Below, in pieces: positions 35,920 through 44,204 of a DNA stretch of 64,000 nucleotides (position 1 is its first letter; each line of letters opens with the position of its first letter). Source of the DNA: Pedobacter sp. Leaf176 (GTDB lineage: Bacteria; Bacteroidota; Bacteroidia; Sphingobacteriales; Sphingobacteriaceae); NCBI RefSeq assembly GCF_001424305.1, contig NZ_LMPD01000008.1, positions 124,001-188,000 of the forward strand. Reading direction: 5' to 3'. A model generated the notes under the pieces. It was not told where the DNA came from and made no database searches. It was given only the letters and a program-made list of their open reading frames with translations. Both the position numbers and the translations under genes were made by a program.

Positions 35920-36545
35920 AAGAAAAAATAAATATAAACACCTGGTTACGGAAAGACCATTTTAACTTTTTCAATAACTTCGACGAGCCTTTCTTTGGTG
36001 TAACAATTGAAGTAGATTGCACAGCAACATACCAGGAAGCCAAAGCTAATGGAGTTTCATTTTTTTTGCTATATCTGCATAAATCATTGATCGCGGCAAA
36101 CCAGATTGAAAACTTCAAGTATCGTATCATCAACGGCGAAGTTTGGAAATATGATATAGTTAATGCTGCGGCAACCATAAACAGACCTGACGGAACCTTT
36201 GGCTTTGGCTATTTTGACTACCTAAACAACTTTATAGATTTTAATGCTGGAGCGACTCAGGAAATAGAGAAGGTGAAGACAACAAGTGGGTTAATTCCTT
36301 CGTCATCGGGAGAAAACGTAATTCATTATTCTGCGCTACCCTGGTTAAACTTCACTTCAATGTCGCACGCCAGAAATTATTCATACAAAGACAGCTGTCC
36401 GAAAATTTCTTTTGGAAAGGTTAGAGATGAAAATGACAGCAAAATAATGCCTGTTTCTATTCATGCAAATCATGCATTGATGGACGGTTTTCATGTTGCG
36501 CAATTTGTAAATGCCTATCAACAATTGCTTAGCCACAAAGCTTAG
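35916..36545 (+). CDS. Chloramphenicol acetyltransferase-like protein
   Basis: A 209-residue CoA-dependent acyltransferase of the CAT type. The catalytic histidine lies in SIHANHALMDGFHVAQF (~188-195), corresponding to HHxxxDG, with the first histidine replaced by asparagine and the second catalytic one kept. Many chromosomal CAT-like proteins in Bacteroidota are not resistance enzymes, and context with a HAD hydrolase suggests acetylation of a small metabolite instead. It overlaps the upstream gene by 4 bp and is followed by a long perfect hairpin. Confidence 0.85.
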   Translation: MKEKININTWLRKDHFNFFNNFDEPFFGVTIEVDCTATYQEAKANGVSFFLLYLHKSLIAANQIENFKYRIINGEVWKYDIVNAAATINRPDGTFGFGYFDYLNNFIDFNAGATQEIEKVKTTSGLIPSSSGENVIHYSALPWLNFTSMSHARNYSYKDSCPKISFGKVRDENDSKIMPVSIHANHALMDGFHVAQFVNAYQQLLSHKA

Positions 36546-36582
36546 ACTTAAATATGTTTTAACTATTTAATAGCCAGTGAAC

Positions 36583-36622
36583 AGCAAATGATATTCAATT
36601 TAAAGATTGAATATCATTTGCT
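36583..36622. terminator. Long perfect hairpin after CAT-like gene
   Basis: A perfect 17-bp inverted repeat, AGCAAATGATATTCAAT (36583-36599) and its complement at 36606-36622, with a 6-base loop, followed by TTAG. It ends 33 bp before tRNA-Ala and probably insulates the tRNA gene from upstream transcription. Confidence 0.75.
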
Positions 36623-36655
36623 TTAGAAAAACTAATTGCTATTTTTGTTGCACAA

Positions 36656-36729
36656 GGGGGATTAGCTCATTTGGCTAGAGCGCTTCGCTGGCAGTGAAGA
36701 GGTGATCGGTTCGAATCCGATATTCTCCA
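36656..36729 (+). tRNA. tRNA-Ala (GGC anticodon)
   Basis: A 74-nt cloverleaf: acceptor GGGGGAT with ATTCTCC (two G-U pairs), D arm GCTC...GAGC, anticodon stem CTTCG/TGAAG with loop CTGGCAG giving anticodon GGC, T arm ATCGG-TTCGAAT-CCGAT, discriminator A. CCA is not encoded. It carries the target site of the island: an integrase begins just downstream. Confidence 0.95.
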
Positions 36730-36944
36730 CAGGTACTCCTAAGTTATTGAAAAACAATAATTTAGGAGATTTTTTACCTTCAAACTCTGACACAAGTCTG
36801 CCACTAAACGCCCCAGGAGCCCAAAATTCATCCCGGCCAGCACGGCGAAAAAATCAAAATTCTTCTAACGAAAAGTCTAAAAACGTTGGGTATCCCGAAC
36901 GTCAGTCACAAGAAAAAAATCCCCGAGTGGCGAATTTTGGCTTC

Positions 36945-38140
36945 ATGGAAATTCCTGAACTGCCATATACTATTCCCCGTGTCGTAAAAGGACGGAACAT
37001 AATCAAAGTTCCTGCGGGAAGTACAATGGAAAAAGAGGTTGCCAGGCAAAGTTGGTATGTGGAATTTTTTTTCACAATGCATCTGAAGAGCGGATGGAGC
37101 GAATCAGGGTAACCAGGAAGCTTAACAGGATAAAAGACCCAAAGCAAAAACTCAGGAATTTTAATAACCTTTGCGAGGCTTACAAAATCGCACTCGAAGG
37201 TGGTTGGAATCCTCTGGATGAACATGCCAATGCCCGGTTAAGAAAAGAACTGATTGGCATTGATCTTAATGAAGCGCTGTTGCTGTTCGAGTCTTACCAC
37301 AAAGCCAAAGGCACCAGGCCAAAATCAATCAGTACTTACCGCTCAACAGTTAACTCTTTTATTAAATATCACGGGGGAAATAAAAAGGTAAATACGATTA
37401 CTGATTTTGAGATTACCGATTTTTTGAACTTTAAGGAAAGGGAGGAGAAGTGGGCGGGAGTAACCTACAATAACTGCAGAATAGGTCTTAATAACTTTTT
37501 TAGGTATTTGAAGGTCAACAAATACATTTCTGAAAACCCGGTAACGGACTGCGAAACACGTAAGAAAATGCCAACCCAGTCCCATCAGGTTTTTACTGAA
37601 CGTGATTTCAAGGTTATCATGGACTGGCTTGATAAAAATGACAAATATTGCCAGCTCTTTGTGCGGATGATTTATTATACATGCATTCGACCAAAGGAAC
37701 TCCGGTTCTTGCAGCTTAAGTACATCGATTTGGAGGACAATACCATCACAATTCCCGGCGTCGTCTCAAAAAACAAAAAATCAATCCCTGTAAATATTGA
37801 CGTAAGCTTAAGAGCAGAACTTGATAAATTACAGATAGAAAAATTTGATAAGGAATATTTCCTGCTTGGTTCTGCGGACACTTTTATTTCACACAAAATG
37901 TGCGCTGAGAATTATGCTTACAACAGATTTAAAAAATGTTTGGAGGCAACCGGTTTGCTGGATAAAAATTACACACTCTATTCTTTTAAACACCTCTCTA
38001 ACGTGAGAAAGTTTAGGGCAGGATGGACGCTTGCAGAGATTTGTTCAGCCAACAGGCATGGTAGTCTCTCTGAAACGGAAACCTATCTAAAGGAACTGCT
38101 CAAATTTGTGCGATCGGATAAAGCCATACCAGCAATTTGA
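36945..38140 (+). pseudogene. Tyrosine recombinase/integrase, frameshifted in a T8 tract
   Basis: The integrase adjoining tRNA-Ala is split across two frames. The first part, from ATG 36945 (MEIPELPYTIPRVVKGRN), has the typical N-terminus of Bacteroidota integrases and runs to a T8 run at 37065-37072. The rest continues in another frame to 38140. One extra T would rejoin WYVEFF to HNASEERMERIRVTRKL. A core-binding SAM-like domain precedes the catalytic domain, with arginine in TCIRPKELRFL, then YSFKHLSNVRKF and a C-terminal tyrosine in SETETYLKELL. It would catalyse insertion and excision at the tRNA gene. The shift may be a sequencing error in a homopolymer or true decay. Confidence 0.85.
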
Positions 38141-38143
38141 TCA

Positions 38144-38521
38144 TCATTTCTGATTTCTTGCCGGGGTTACTAAGATTTCGGCAAGAAATTTTTCCCTGGT
38201 ATTCTTCTTTTTCACAAGGTACTCTCCGGCAAAATGCAACCGGTGTATCTCGTTAACTTTTTTGGTAAGATCAGCCATTAAGTCAATAGATATACCCTCG
38301 TGGGCACTCTTTTTTTGCCTTGCCGAGGAATAATGGTTAGGTAATATGCCTGCGTAACTGCCTTTACCTGCTACCTCGGAAATTTCATCTCGAATTGAGG
38401 CAATTTCGATGAATAGTCGCTCAACCCTCAAGTAAATCCCTTCCAGCCAAAGCAGTTCCTGCTGTTCAGGATTTGATTCTGATATTTCTTTTTTTTCACC
38501 GTTTGAATTCATAGCCGGCAA
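38144..38521 (-). CDS. Hypothetical protein in the integrase-proximal region
   Basis: A 125-residue soluble protein convergent with the integrase gene, ending 3 bp from it. It is rich in Glu and Lys, with probable long helices (ELLWLEGIYLRVERLFIEIASIRDEI, MADLTKKVNEIHRL). There is no recognisable domain or signal. Small helical proteins at this position in Bacteroidota islands are common, and some regulate excision, but nothing here proves that. Confidence 0.55.
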   Translation of the reverse strand: MPAMNSNGEKKEISESNPEQQELLWLEGIYLRVERLFIEIASIRDEISEVAGKGSYAGILPNHYSSARQKKSAHEGISIDLMADLTKKVNEIHRLHFAGEYLVKKKNTREKFLAEILVTPARNQK

Positions 38522-38784
38522 GCTACACTTAACGGGATTTATGATATGGGTATCTCAATAGGGAGCCCTATGTTTTTTTTTGCCCTGAATTTAGTAAAAT
38601 AAATAGTCAGCTTTTCCAAGGACTAGACATATATCTGCGGCAACAGAAAATCATAATTTATCGAAAAGAATCCGATTCAGAAATTATTCTTCCTAGAAAA
38701 CATGATGATGTTTAACTTTCCGTTTAACTAGAATTTTAAGGAATGCAGCTTGTATTGATTCACAAGTAGAAAAACTGCGTGCCG

Positions 38785-38952
38785 ATGTTTATCAAATTAA
38801 AGGACACCGATTATGATGAATATTGTTATTTTACTGATGTTAGTGTGGAGCGAAGTGCTGAGCGGCGCGCATCCAGTGTCGCAGTGGTTCGTCTGCCTGA
38901 TAAGGTAAAGAATCAGCCTAACCTGCTCCTGATGAACAGGCCAAAAGAATAG
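38785..38952 (+). CDS. Possible short conserved-like ORF (55 aa)
   Basis: A 55-residue frame beginning MFIKLKDTDYDEYCYF and ending NLLLMNRPKE with a TAG stop. The composition is balanced and looks like a real protein, with acidic and aromatic residues early and a basic middle. There is no recognisable family and no clear upstream ribosome binding site. The rest of the surrounding 780 bp (38522-39307) shows no other gene. Confidence 0.35.
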   Translation: MFIKLKDTDYDEYCYFTDVSVERSAERRASSVAVVRLPDKVKNQPNLLLMNRPKE

Positions 38953-39245
38953 TAGGCGAGTTATTTGTAACATAGTCCAGGCATGATAAGCTAAAAAATA
39001 TGATCGAATAACTATTGATTGTATTCGGTGAGGAAGCTTTTGATAACGGCATTAAATGCATGGAAAATATATATTGAAGGATAGCGCTATTTTTTGAGAT
39101 AGTTTTGTAGGTTATAATCTTAAAAGATGTAATCATATTAAATTGATTATTAGGTAATTAATTTGACTAAAAAGGTTGTTTTGATAAAAATGCTGTACGG
39201 TATATATTTTAGCAAAATCCTATACAAAATATTGATAATTAATGA

Positions 39246-39277
39246 TTTGTGAATAATTTAATTTCGGGCTATTTTTT
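39246..39277 (+). promoter_or_regulatory. Candidate Bacteroidota promoter of the RiPP operon
   Basis: TTTG at 39246-39249 is followed after 20 bp by TATTTTTT at 39270-39277, a 7/8 match to the TAnnTTTG -7 element with the usual spacing. The expected start lies ~20-30 bp before the precursor ATG at 39308. An AT-rich background makes this a moderate call. Confidence 0.4.
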
Positions 39278-39307
39278 TTTATAACTTTACCCGAAATCAA
39301 GCAATAT

Positions 39308-39493
39308 ATGGAACAATTGAATATCAGCAATTTAAATACTGAGAAGGTTTTTTTAAAAGAGCCGTTAACGATAGATCCATCCAAAATGGACAATGCTGTA
39401 TTGAGAAGACTGATCGGTGAGATTGACTTTGAAGGTGCCAATCAGATAAATGCTTATAATAGGACGCACAACCGCCATAACCGTGGTAGATAA
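39308..39493 (+). CDS. RiPP precursor peptide (YNR/HNR-type core)
   Basis: A 61-residue peptide directly upstream of, and overlapping by 44 bp, a radical SAM gene. Residues 1-47 behave like a leader (acidic and helical around MDNAVLRRLIGEIDF). The C-terminus is the likely core: AYNRTHNRHNRGR, with three aromatic-Asn-Arg triplets, YNR, HNR and HNR. Radical SAM/SPASM maturases of the three-residue cyclophane (triceptide) type join an aromatic ring to the beta-carbon of a residue two positions later; the arginine of each triplet would fit. The product and its activity are unknown. No cleavage site is obvious. Confidence 0.75.
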   Translation: MEQLNISNLNTEKVFLKEPLTIDPSKMDNAVLRRLIGEIDFEGANQINAYNRTHNRHNRGR

Positions 39494-40631
39494 AGTCGCT
39501 CCAGAAAGCGAAGTGGACACCGTATTAGTGAAGGTAGCAAGCAGATGTAATATTAACTGTACCTACTGCTATGTTTATCATATGGGTGATGATAACTGGT
39601 CACGTATGTCCAAGTTTATGGATAGCGGAACCATTGCCGCCATGTGCGGGTCCTTTTCCCAACTTGTTTCCCAGCAGGAAAAGCCCTTTAGTGTGGTTTT
39701 ACATGGTGGAGAACCCTTTCTTTTGGGTAAACGAAGGTTGTTTGAACTTTTAGAAGCTCTCCGGGAAGTTTTACCAGAACGATACCCGATCAGCATCCAG
39801 ACCAATGGCATTTTGATTTCAGATGAAATCCTGGATATCTGCTTGCAGTTCCACGCTAGTGTAGCGGTGAGCATTGATGGACCGGAACATATCCATGACC
39901 GTTTTAGGGTAGGACATTCCGGAGAGGGAACATTTGCGAAGGTGCTTAGGGGAATAAAAACTTTATCAAAACATCGCGGTGCATCATTTTTAAATGCGGG
40001 GTTGCTTGCTGTTATAGACCCCAGTTCTGACCCCTTAGAAATCTATCATTTTTTTAAATCACTAGCAGCACCCAGCGTTGATTTTCTCTGCAAGGACGGA
40101 AACCACGATAGGCTTCCCCTTGGAAAGCAGTCTTTGTTTTCTGTAGAATATGGAGACTGGATGGTGCGTTTGATGGATCAATACTTGTCTGATCCTGAAC
40201 CACTGCCGATACGGGTGCTCGATGATATGATGAAGGTGCTGCTTGGCGGCGCTGTATCAAAAGAGGGAATAGGTTTGACGGATTTCGGGATTCTTATTAT
40301 CGATACCGATGGTACAGTAATGAAAAATGATACCTTGAAAAGCTCCTATAATGGGGCGGACAGGTTTGAGGAGCCGGTAAATGTTAAAGAAGGATCATTG
40401 ATTCCTTTTATTCATTCTGAAGGATTTTTGGAATATAAAAAAATGCAGCGTCCGGTGCATGCCCGCTGCCGGTCCTGTCCAAAACTGGATCTTTGTGGTG
40501 GCGGAATGATCTTGCACCGATGGAGCGAAAAATCTGGTTTTGATAACCCTTCGGTGTATTGTTCAGATCAGATTTACCTGATTGAGGCGATGCAGAACAG
40601 AATTAATAAGTTAATAGAACGGTATGTCTAA
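39450..40631 (+). CDS. Radical SAM/SPASM-like RiPP maturase
   Basis: A 393-residue protein with the 4Fe-4S motif CNINCTYC at residues 33-40, GGEPFLLG (~84) and a C-terminal cysteine set CRSCPKLDLCGGG...C (~345-375) like the SPASM/twitch region of FxsB-type maturases. It should install crosslinks in the adjacent precursor. The ATG at 39450 lies inside the precursor gene in another frame; an alternative GTG at 39483 would remove 11 residues and begin next to the precursor stop, so the true start is uncertain. It overlaps the next gene by 8 bp. Confidence 0.88.
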   Translation: MLIIGRTTAITVVDKVAPESEVDTVLVKVASRCNINCTYCYVYHMGDDNWSRMSKFMDSGTIAAMCGSFSQLVSQQEKPFSVVLHGGEPFLLGKRRLFELLEALREVLPERYPISIQTNGILISDEILDICLQFHASVAVSIDGPEHIHDRFRVGHSGEGTFAKVLRGIKTLSKHRGASFLNAGLLAVIDPSSDPLEIYHFFKSLAAPSVDFLCKDGNHDRLPLGKQSLFSVEYGDWMVRLMDQYLSDPEPLPIRVLDDMMKVLLGGAVSKEGIGLTDFGILIIDTDGTVMKNDTLKSSYNGADRFEEPVNVKEGSLIPFIHSEGFLEYKKMQRPVHARCRSCPKLDLCGGGMILHRWSEKSGFDNPSVYCSDQIYLIEAMQNRINKLIERYV

Positions 40632-41208
40632 TCAATCTTTGGCATTGGAAGGAGTAGCATCCGCAACCCAGCCGTTTCCGCATTTTGCTATATCTGCTGT
40701 TTTTGAAGAAGGATTTGCAGAAGAGATATTGAAGTGGTTCGAACAGACCGATAAGTGGTTTCTGACCGAGACCAGCTTTTACACGCAATATGAATTCAGT
40801 CTGATGGATGGTGAATTGCCTACGAAAATGGATTCCTTACTTGAAGAGCCAATAGTAGAGCGAATCAGAACCCTTTTGATAGAGCACTTCACAGTTTCAA
40901 ATCTTGATCTGGTTGGTCTTACGGCCCACAAACTTCTTGATGGGCACCGAATGGGTGTTCATAATGATTTTATTGGGAAAAAGGAGAGTCATAGGTTGGT
41001 GATCCAGCTAAACCGTGATTGGCAACAGGATCGGGGAGGATTTTTGATGCTCTTTAATTCTAAGAGCCCTCAGGATGTCGCTACAGTCGTGCAGCCGCTT
41101 CATAATTCCGCTATCGGATTTGAGATATCTCAAAAGTCCTATCATGCTGTTTCAACTGTGCATGATTTCGAGCGTTATACGCTAGTTTATACTTTCAATG
41201 AAGCATGA
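40624..41208 (+). CDS. 2-oxoglutarate/Fe(II) oxygenase in RiPP operon
   Basis: A 194-residue protein resembling prolyl-4-hydroxylase-like oxygenases. The iron ligands are visible as HND in GVHNDF (~115) and a second histidine in KSYHAVSTV (~178), with a 2OG-binding arginine in ERYTLVYTF near the C-terminus. It overlaps its neighbours (8 bp with the radical SAM gene and 4 bp with the HExxH gene), so it is a dedicated tailoring enzyme of the peptide pathway. It may hydroxylate a core residue. The exact target residue is not evident. Confidence 0.8.
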   Translation: MSNQSLALEGVASATQPFPHFAISAVFEEGFAEEILKWFEQTDKWFLTETSFYTQYEFSLMDGELPTKMDSLLEEPIVERIRTLLIEHFTVSNLDLVGLTAHKLLDGHRMGVHNDFIGKKESHRLVIQLNRDWQQDRGGFLMLFNSKSPQDVATVVQPLHNSAIGFEISQKSYHAVSTVHDFERYTLVYTFNEA

Positions 41209-42056
41209 GCAATATCTTAGATATCAATTTTTTGCTTGAACCCGGAGAAATTCCGTGGAATCCTGTTATTTCGATGCATCTAGCAGAATCGAAGATGCTG
41301 GAATTGGGAAATAGAAAAATTTTGATAGGTGATGAATCTTACAGTACACGGTGTGCTTATTTAAAGAAGCGGGCTGTTGAACATATAATCCTAGCTCCGG
41401 GCGCGGAATCTCTGCCTTTTTCTTTGGAACTTCCTTCAGGAGATATGGAAAGCTTTTATTTAGAGCATGGCCTTGAATGTCTTACGGAGCGGGAATATAT
41501 TAAGTTTGATGTTAAGGAAAAATTATTAGCGGCAATGCATTTTGTAAAAAGGGTTCCTCAACTATACGCTACAATTTTGCCTGTTCTTAAATCGCTACAG
41601 GCTTTAAGGGTATTTGAACCGGAATATGATATCAGCTATAGTCATCCAGATATCCCTTTTACCATATTTGTATCAGTAGGTTTGGAGAAGACACCATTGG
41701 CAGCGCTCCGACTTGCCGAATCTATCATACACGAATCGATGCATCTTTATTTGACGCTATTAGAGGGAAGTGTTCCAATAGTTATTGATAAAACAGTCGA
41801 AACCTATTTTTCTCCATGGAGGCAAGAAAAGCGTCCGGTGAAAGGAGTTCTGCATGGTCTTTTTGTTTTTAGTGCCATAAAAGACTTTTATACAAGCCTA
41901 TCAAATAGGGATATTGCGGAATGCAGGGAATTTGTTGGGGGCCGAATAGCGGATATCAGAAAGGAAATTTCACAGATTTCCTCGTTTTATAAAAATCCCG
42001 GGCTGACATTTGAAGGAAAAAAGCTAGCCGTCAATCTAACGCAACACCTGCTTTAG
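41205..42056 (+). CDS. HExxH-type (aKG-HExxH) peptide-modifying enzyme
   Basis: A 283-residue protein with HESMH at residues 176-180 and a later GVLHGLFVF histidine that could complete an iron or zinc site. The pattern matches the HExxH motif family seen with FxsB-like radical SAM enzymes, annotated as aKG-dependent peptide beta-hydroxylases; a zinc protease role is the alternative. It is the last gene of the operon and overlaps the 2OG oxygenase gene by 4 bp (ATGA). Its end overlaps the convergent HNH gene by 26 bp. No transporter or peptidase is present in the cluster. Confidence 0.75.
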   Translation: MSNILDINFLLEPGEIPWNPVISMHLAESKMLELGNRKILIGDESYSTRCAYLKKRAVEHIILAPGAESLPFSLELPSGDMESFYLEHGLECLTEREYIKFDVKEKLLAAMHFVKRVPQLYATILPVLKSLQALRVFEPEYDISYSHPDIPFTIFVSVGLEKTPLAALRLAESIIHESMHLYLTLLEGSVPIVIDKTVETYFSPWRQEKRPVKGVLHGLFVFSAIKDFYTSLSNRDIAECREFVGGRIADIRKEISQISSFYKNPGLTFEGKKLAVNLTQHLL

Positions 42057-42798
42057 CGATAAAATCAATTGCGGCAGCAGAAAACTTTGCGCTTGGCAAT
42101 TGTGCGTCCCGTAGAAACTGCTTTGCTTCTGCTACTTGAGCTGGCGTGCAAAATCTATGGGCTTTAATGGTTATTATTCTTGATTTCAGGTCCTGGATCA
42201 GTGCTTTGCGAAAATCGTTAAGTGTAGTTCTATCCAAGCCAAGGATGTGGATCGTCTCTTGCCCATAGTCAGTTCTGTATTTAACCATTTCGTCATCAAA
42301 ATAAATGTGCGCCCGTGGGTCTATGCTTGCGGGATCAATTAAATAAGGGTCTTCAAGGCTTAGGTCATCATTGTGTGTCCTTGCTCGCGCGGAGCCAGCG
42401 CGTAAAGGGAACAGGTTTCCTTTGTATCGTGCTCCATTGCATTTGCTGCAACAGAAAAGCAGATTTGTCCAGGTATATCCCAGCCAATAATAACCTGGTT
42501 TGACCAATGCCTCCTTCCGTTTTTCCCTGAAGCCCATTTTTGGCCTAAAGTGTTCGACTGTTCCGTCTTCTTCGACCTGATCTTTTTCACAGAAACAGCA
42601 TTTGTTGAACTGAGCTGCACGGAGAGCGCTTTTTACAGATACATGGCCGTATATTTTGTTCAGAATTTCAAACTCGATAATTAGAGAAGTGTAGCTTCCT
42701 GGGCTTGCATCGTAGTCGTTTCGGTTCTGAAGATCAGCGGCTGCCCCCTCAACAGAAAGTCTTAAAGGGATTGCGAGAGGTCTGTTAATCTTAATCAT
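42031..42798 (-). CDS. ptuB: PtuB-like HNH nuclease (Septu)
   Basis: A 255-residue HNH protein of the TIGR02646/PtuB type. It has CxxC at residues 67-70, VEHFRPK (E82-H83), a central GYTWTNLLFCCSKCNGARYKG (~108-128) with a second cysteine pair, and asparagine/histidine residues of an HNH site. It is encoded directly downstream of the ATPase gene, sharing one base (stop/start overlap). In Septu systems the PtuA ATPase senses infection and the PtuB nuclease cleaves DNA or RNA. No reverse transcriptase is nearby, so this is not a retron. Direction is opposite to the RiPP genes. Confidence 0.75.
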   Translation of the reverse strand: MIKINRPLAIPLRLSVEGAAADLQNRNDYDASPGSYTSLIIEFEILNKIYGHVSVKSALRAAQFNKCCFCEKDQVEEDGTVEHFRPKMGFREKRKEALVKPGYYWLGYTWTNLLFCCSKCNGARYKGNLFPLRAGSARARTHNDDLSLEDPYLIDPASIDPRAHIYFDDEMVKYRTDYGQETIHILGLDRTTLNDFRKALIQDLKSRIITIKAHRFCTPAQVAEAKQFLRDAQLPSAKFSAAAIDFIAKAGVALD

Positions 42799-44204
42799 TA
42801 TTCAAATTTGATTTCTCCGTTCTGTATTTTGTTGTATAGTTCCGAGATATAGTCTCGTTTTTTTATTTCATCTGGATTTTCCCCCACAGGAACTTTTTTT
42901 AGCTTTTTTTCAATATCTTCAAGGTAACGGCTATCAGCGTCTGTCAATTTTTTCTTCTGCAAAAGAATTTTTCTGTCTTTTATTAGCTTATCATATTGTA
43001 TGCCGCGGGCGCTCTCCAGTCCGAAAAGCTCACTGGTCAAGATTTGGTCAACGCGCCAGCCATCAACACCATCCGGCTGGTTTAAGATCTCTACTGCATC
43101 TTCGGAATCATTAAACCTGACAACAGCATAGTTATACTCTAAAGCAGTCTGTAGCATTAGAGGGCTATGTGCGGTGGCAATAAATTGTATGTTGGGAAAA
43201 TGATGTGAGAATTTAGGCATAATCTCGCCTTGCCAGATTGGATGTAGGTGAAGATCAATTTCATCAATAAGCACAATCGCAGGTTCGTTCAAAGGCTTCG
43301 AAGATTGTGCCTGATATTTATTGAAAAGTCTCCATGAAAGATCGATGATTACTGACATAATGGTACGGTATCCAAGGCTTAGGTCAGCAAAAGGAATTTT
43401 TTTTCCATACTTGGTTGTAACGATTATTCCCCCTTCGGGATCTGACAATAGTACACGTGGAGGCAAAATCTCGAATTTATCAATCTCCTCGAAATCGGGT
43501 AAAGTTGAAACAATTATTTCTTTGATATCATCCAATAGTTTAGCGTATTTTAATCTATCTCCTTTCTTCTTAGATGCCAATGAAGCATATCTGATGCTAT
43601 GCAAGATTTCCTCAGGATCGTAAAGTTCGGTACGCTCGTTGATAAATTGGGGTATGGTATCAAAAAGCCTCGGGTTGCTAAGATTTTGCTTGCCGATAGT
43701 CCTTGAAGCACCGTAGCCAAACACAAGAACTTCATCATCATAAAACACATTTTTATTTTCTGCTAGGAAACTTGGCTCGACAAGATCTAATTTACGGTGT
43801 TCATTGACGCCGATCTTTATTCCCGTCTCACAGTTGTCGGTTGTTCCGGTTTTTGCTTTTTGTCCAAGGATGCTATTAGCGACAAAATGCCCTCTTATCT
43901 CCAAGGTACCTTCTCCTTCATTTTTTCTACTGACCAACTTTTCCAGCACTTCATTTTCCTCATCATTTATCAGTGGAGATGCCACAAATGTTTCACCTAC
44001 CTCAGTCATGTTATACGGCAATAGGGGTTTCATCCATGCGATGCACTGTAGCAAGGTTGATTTTCCTACACCATTATCTCCAAGTATTAGTGTCCACTTG
44101 GAAATGGTTCCATCCTCCTTGCAAAATGAGAGAGATGTTTCTCTTGAATAGGTTTTTATTCCTTTTAGTTCAAGTAGATTGATGTAAAACGGGGTTATCT
44201 TCAT
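42798..44204 (-). CDS. ptuA: PtuA-like AAA/SMC-type ATPase (Septu)
   Basis: A 468-residue ATPase with Walker A GDNGVGKST (42-50), an ABC-type signature in DLSLGYRTIM (~270), Walker B IVLIDEIDLHLHP (~308-320) and a switch histidine in TAHSP. The split signature/Walker pattern matches PtuA/OLD-like ATPases. Together with the HNH gene it forms the two-gene Septu defence module. The length is typical. It could alternatively be another ATPase-HNH defence pair; the class is firm but the exact subtype is not. Confidence 0.78.
   Translation of the reverse strand: MKITPFYINLLELKGIKTYSRETSLSFCKEDGTISKWTLILGDNGVGKSTLLQCIAWMKPLLPYNMTEVGETFVASPLINDEENEVLEKLVSRKNEGEGTLEIRGHFVANSILGQKAKTGTTDNCETGIKIGVNEHRKLDLVEPSFLAENKNVFYDDEVLVFGYGASRTIGKQNLSNPRLFDTIPQFINERTELYDPEEILHSIRYASLASKKKGDRLKYAKLLDDIKEIIVSTLPDFEEIDKFEILPPRVLLSDPEGGIIVTTKYGKKIPFADLSLGYRTIMSVIIDLSWRLFNKYQAQSSKPLNEPAIVLIDEIDLHLHPIWQGEIMPKFSHHFPNIQFIATAHSPLMLQTALEYNYAVVRFNDSEDAVEILNQPDGVDGWRVDQILTSELFGLESARGIQYDKLIKDRKILLQKKKLTDADSRYLEDIEKKLKKVPVGENPDEIKKRDYISELYNKIQNGEIKFE

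Noticed and set aside
36702..36944. Coding start of the integrase inside the tRNA gene
   Set aside because: The frame is open from within tRNA-Ala, but the first 81 codons look non-coding; family similarity begins at the ATG at 36945.
42031..44204. A retron with PtuAB effectors
   Set aside because: No reverse transcriptase gene or msr/msd-like RNA is found near the ATPase-HNH pair.
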